Shown piece by piece: positions 61,421 through 64,000 of a stretch of DNA of 64,000 nt. The notes under the pieces were generated by a model. That model searched no databases and had not been told where the DNA came from. It saw only the letters and a list, made by a program, of their open reading frames with translations. A program made the translations under genes and the position numbers. The stretch comes from Gnetum montanum (taxonomy: Eukaryota > Streptophyta > Gnetopsida > Gnetales > Gnetaceae). The stretch spans positions 386,204-450,203 of the forward strand of contig MNCI01003059.1 in assembly GCA_015680685.1 (NCBI GenBank), in the 5' to 3' direction. Position 1 is the first letter of the stretch; each line of letters begins with the position of its first letter.

Positions 61421-61671
61421 TACCCCCACGACTAAGTAAAAACTCGTCCTCGAGTTACTCTACAAATTGGAAGGTATGGGCTTTTATTTACAATGCACAT
61501 GACTTGACATACATATGACACACACATGACTCAACACTAATTTTACCAAGTGCCTGAGTTACAGAGAAGGACAAGTTACAAAAAATGGTGGTGTTCTAAG
61601 ACAAAATTGAACACCTTGCTGGTCCTAAAGTCTTTGCCGTGTAGAATGATGCAAAAAATTATTGGAGAAGA

Positions 61672-63351
61672 TCACACCGTCCCTGGGGACGGTGGTTTTG
61701 ACGAACCTTCACCAGCTTTTGGCCCATGCGATAGCGGTGGCATGAATGATGGATGTCCTGCAACAGCTACCACTTCTGGAGGCAGTCGAAAAGCCTCCAA
61801 GAGAGCCCTCATTTTTTCTTCTTTGCTTCTAGGATCATTCACTATCCAGGTGGCTTCACCAATGTGTGCTGGAACTGGAACCTCTCAAAGACACAATAGC
61901 GTTAGAAAGAGTTCTTTCAGGTTGACAAACTAGGCTACGAACTACTTTCGTTCGATATCGAATGCTCGGATTGATGCCTACAGCTACTAGTAGTCATTCA
62001 TTCGATGTCCCAGGTTCTCCATGATTGTACGTTATCCTTCAAGTCACGTGCAGAGAACCTTGAGTTCCGTGTTTGCTATTTCCAATTTTTGCTTTGTTGC
62101 TTTATGCGCTTGGAACTCTCCCTCGTATAAAGAATACGATGCAGCCACTTACTTTTCCAATTTTGACCGCGGTCTCCCGGTTGTGAGCATGGCTAGGTTT
62201 GCATAGAAAAGGTTGGCAAGCTCCATATATTCTATCATCTCCTCAATCTGTAGCTTCTTAAGGCGGATTTCAGCATTATTGTAGTCATTCAACCCATCAA
62301 AGATAGGTTGCCATACATCGCCTCCTTCTTGGAGCTATTGGAGTGCTTGGTTCATTTTGGCCTTTGTGACCTGAATCTGTTTTTCATTCACTTCCTTCTA
62401 CAATCCCACTTGGTCCTTGTAATGATTTTTGATGTTTTCAAGTTTCAAGGCCTCATTCTTTCAAGCGTCGATTTTAATTGCAGATTTCTGTTGCAATGGC
62501 CGAACCTCCTCCATTGACAGATTTCTATTTTCAGTGGCCAACCTTCTTACGTCAGCATTCACCCTGGCTAGTTCTTCTTGCTGTTGGTGGATAAAATTTT
62601 TCATGTGTTCATTTTCTGCACCAACATTACATAGGCGATGAACCTCCGCGGTCAATTAGACGTTCTCCTGGAGAACCTCCGTTAAGTCCTTGTTTACAGT
62701 ATATGCTCGAACATTTGCCAAGGACTTATCAAAGATCGTCATCTCTCGCTCATCCTGAACTATTTGAAGTTTAGTCTGAAGCTGTTGAAAAACTTCATCT
62801 CTTGTGATTTCACGGTTGAGGATGGCTGGATCGGCAAGTTGGGCTCTTAATTGGGCTACTTCTGTTGCCAAGCGTTGACAAGCATCTTGAGCAGCTTCAA
62901 GTTACCCTTCGAAAACGAGGCTCTAACCCCTTGTCGAGAGCAGCTCCGACTGGGTTGCAGTAACGTTGTCCGGAAGGTCGAAGACATCCAGAAGCGGTTG
63001 CCCGATCCCCACCAGTCGGTCCAACAGTTCTTCGTGTTGGGCTGCATCCATTCTGCTACGTGAAGTTTCGGTAGACGTCTATACATCTTGAAGCCCATGC
63101 ACATCTGGTACATGCACCGCCGGTGCATTGAGAACTATAGCAATTATGTCAGCAACCACTTCGGCCGCAATCTCTTGTCCTTGGTGTTGCATCACCAAGA
63201 CTGTTGCCCCTTCACCATCTTCCAAGTGTACTGAGAAGGTAGTAGCATTCCTAGAGGTAGCAGCATTCCAAGTGTACCTCTTGAATACTAGGATCTGTCC
63301 TTGTTGGTACTTGCTCTCGGGTTGCGAAGAACATCGGCCCTGCTCTTTCAA
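61672..63351 (-). pseudogene. Coiled-coil coding region of the second element
   Basis: One minus-strand frame runs 560 codons from 63351 to TGA 61672-61674 without a frameshift. It is interrupted by about fifteen TAG, TAA or TGA codons, all derivable from CAG, CAA, CGA or TGG by transitions. The N-terminal part reads RMDAAQHEELLDRLVGIGQP. A long coiled coil follows (about 62890-62400; EVAQLRAQL, EELARVNADVRRLATENRNL). The C-terminus reads WIVNDPRSKEEKMRALLEAF and ends in a Ser/Pro tail. It is in the sense direction for the LTR at 60519. I cannot name the family. Confidence 0.65.
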
Positions 63352-63364
63352 GTAAGCTAACTGA

Positions 63365-63940
63365 TTGAGCCACTTACTCCAGGTGGCTCATTGTAGGGCG
63401 ATAGACTAAAGGGTCCTCTCCTTCACCAGTTCTGCCTGATTGCTCTTGCTGGCTCAAGAGCATTTGTCGGATTACGCGGATGTGTTTTACAATGCTTTGC
63501 GAACCTGGCTGTGTTGGTTGTGCAGGTGGTGGAGGTGGTTGCTACTCCTCCTTTGTTTGTGTAGTGGTGGGAGTTTTATCCTTCATCATTTCCCTCCAAG
63601 AGGCAATCGGGACGTGTCGGATTACATCATTGGAGTACCGTGCTATCCCTTCCCATTTGCACAACTTTAGGATTACGCAGTGAAAGGGGAGAGCTCATCT
63701 TTCACGTTCGTTCTCAACGAACCTCTTTTAAATCTCCAAAAATAGCAGCTATGAAAGACTCATTGGGAATTTCCCACTCAAGGCGGCACACGCACGAGGG
63801 GAGAAGGTTGTGATTTTGCTGGGTCTTACCGTTGGACTTAAGTGGTAAGATGCAATCTTTGAATATATCCTTTCCACCATGGTTAGAGAGCCAAATTCCT
63901 TGTGCTCTACCCCATAGCATCATTTGGTCCATTCCACCTT
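63365..63940 (-). pseudogene. Upstream, frame-shifted part of the same coding region
   Basis: Two further minus frames carry coding-like sequence: NHNLLPSCVCRLEWEIPNES near 63780, and GIARYSNDVIRHVPIASWRE followed by a Pro/Gln-rich linker (QPPPPPAQPTQP) and GEGEDPLVYRPTMSHLE. Frame changes lie near 63660 and 63365. The region probably continues past the window end. Confidence 0.5.
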
Positions 63941-64000
63941 TACCTCTAGGTCAGCCTGTTTTGGAATTTCCACCACATCTGCCCTGGTCTCAGGCAACCC

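Overview
The window is nuclear DNA from a seed plant or other land plant with a large, repeat-filled genome. The evidence is a plant-type ubiquitin-like-domain PI4-kinase gamma gene, a calcineurin B-like (CBL) gene whose eight coding exons spread over 14 kb, and long-LTR Ty3/gypsy elements of the Tat type (they carry a second, archaeal-type RNase H). Long TE-filled introns and old LTR elements fit a gymnosperm best, but I cannot name the species from the sequence.

Layout. 1-4.2 kb: assembly join at an N (497), an LTR end, SINE-like repeats and unassigned DNA. 4.8-7.7 kb (+): a complete two-exon PI4K-gamma gene (606 codons with no break). 7.7-15.3 kb: unassigned DNA with several tRNA-derived SINE-like copies and a long decayed coding region (about 12.5-13.1 kb). 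15.3-35.4 kb (+): one 20-kb Tat-type retrotransposon with 1.66-kb LTRs, a gag-protease frame, an antisense intron-containing gene between protease and RT, a nested solo LTR, an RT/RNaseH/aRNaseH/integrase region, three clusters of a ~29-50-bp motif, a polypurine tract and the 3' LTR. 35.7-38.4 kb: a 2.7-kb solo-LTR-like element. 40.2-54.5 kb (-): a complete CBL1-type gene (213 aa); its introns hold two RTE-like LINE 3' ends, a second copy of the 2.7-kb element (perfect CAAAT target duplication) and a triple tandem repeat. 54.6-58 kb: unassigned DNA with short exact tandem duplications. 58.1-60.5 kb (-): 3' LTR and 3' internal part of a relative of the 20-kb element. From 60.5 kb to the end (-): the 3' LTR of another family, inserted in that relative, followed by a 1.2-kb single-frame coiled-coil coding region.

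Only the two host genes look functional. PI4K-gamma and CBL both belong to plant signalling (phosphoinositide/ubiquitin-like and Ca2+/CIPK), but nothing shows that they are co-regulated. The retroelement frames are broken almost only by TAG, TAA and TGA codons that a single C-to-T or G-to-A transition can explain, as expected of methylated TE DNA. The most unusual object is the antisense gene at 21.7-25.4 kb. It has seven exons with canonical splice sites, five of six junctions keep frame, and it begins with a catalytically dead FCP1/NIF-phosphatase-like domain.
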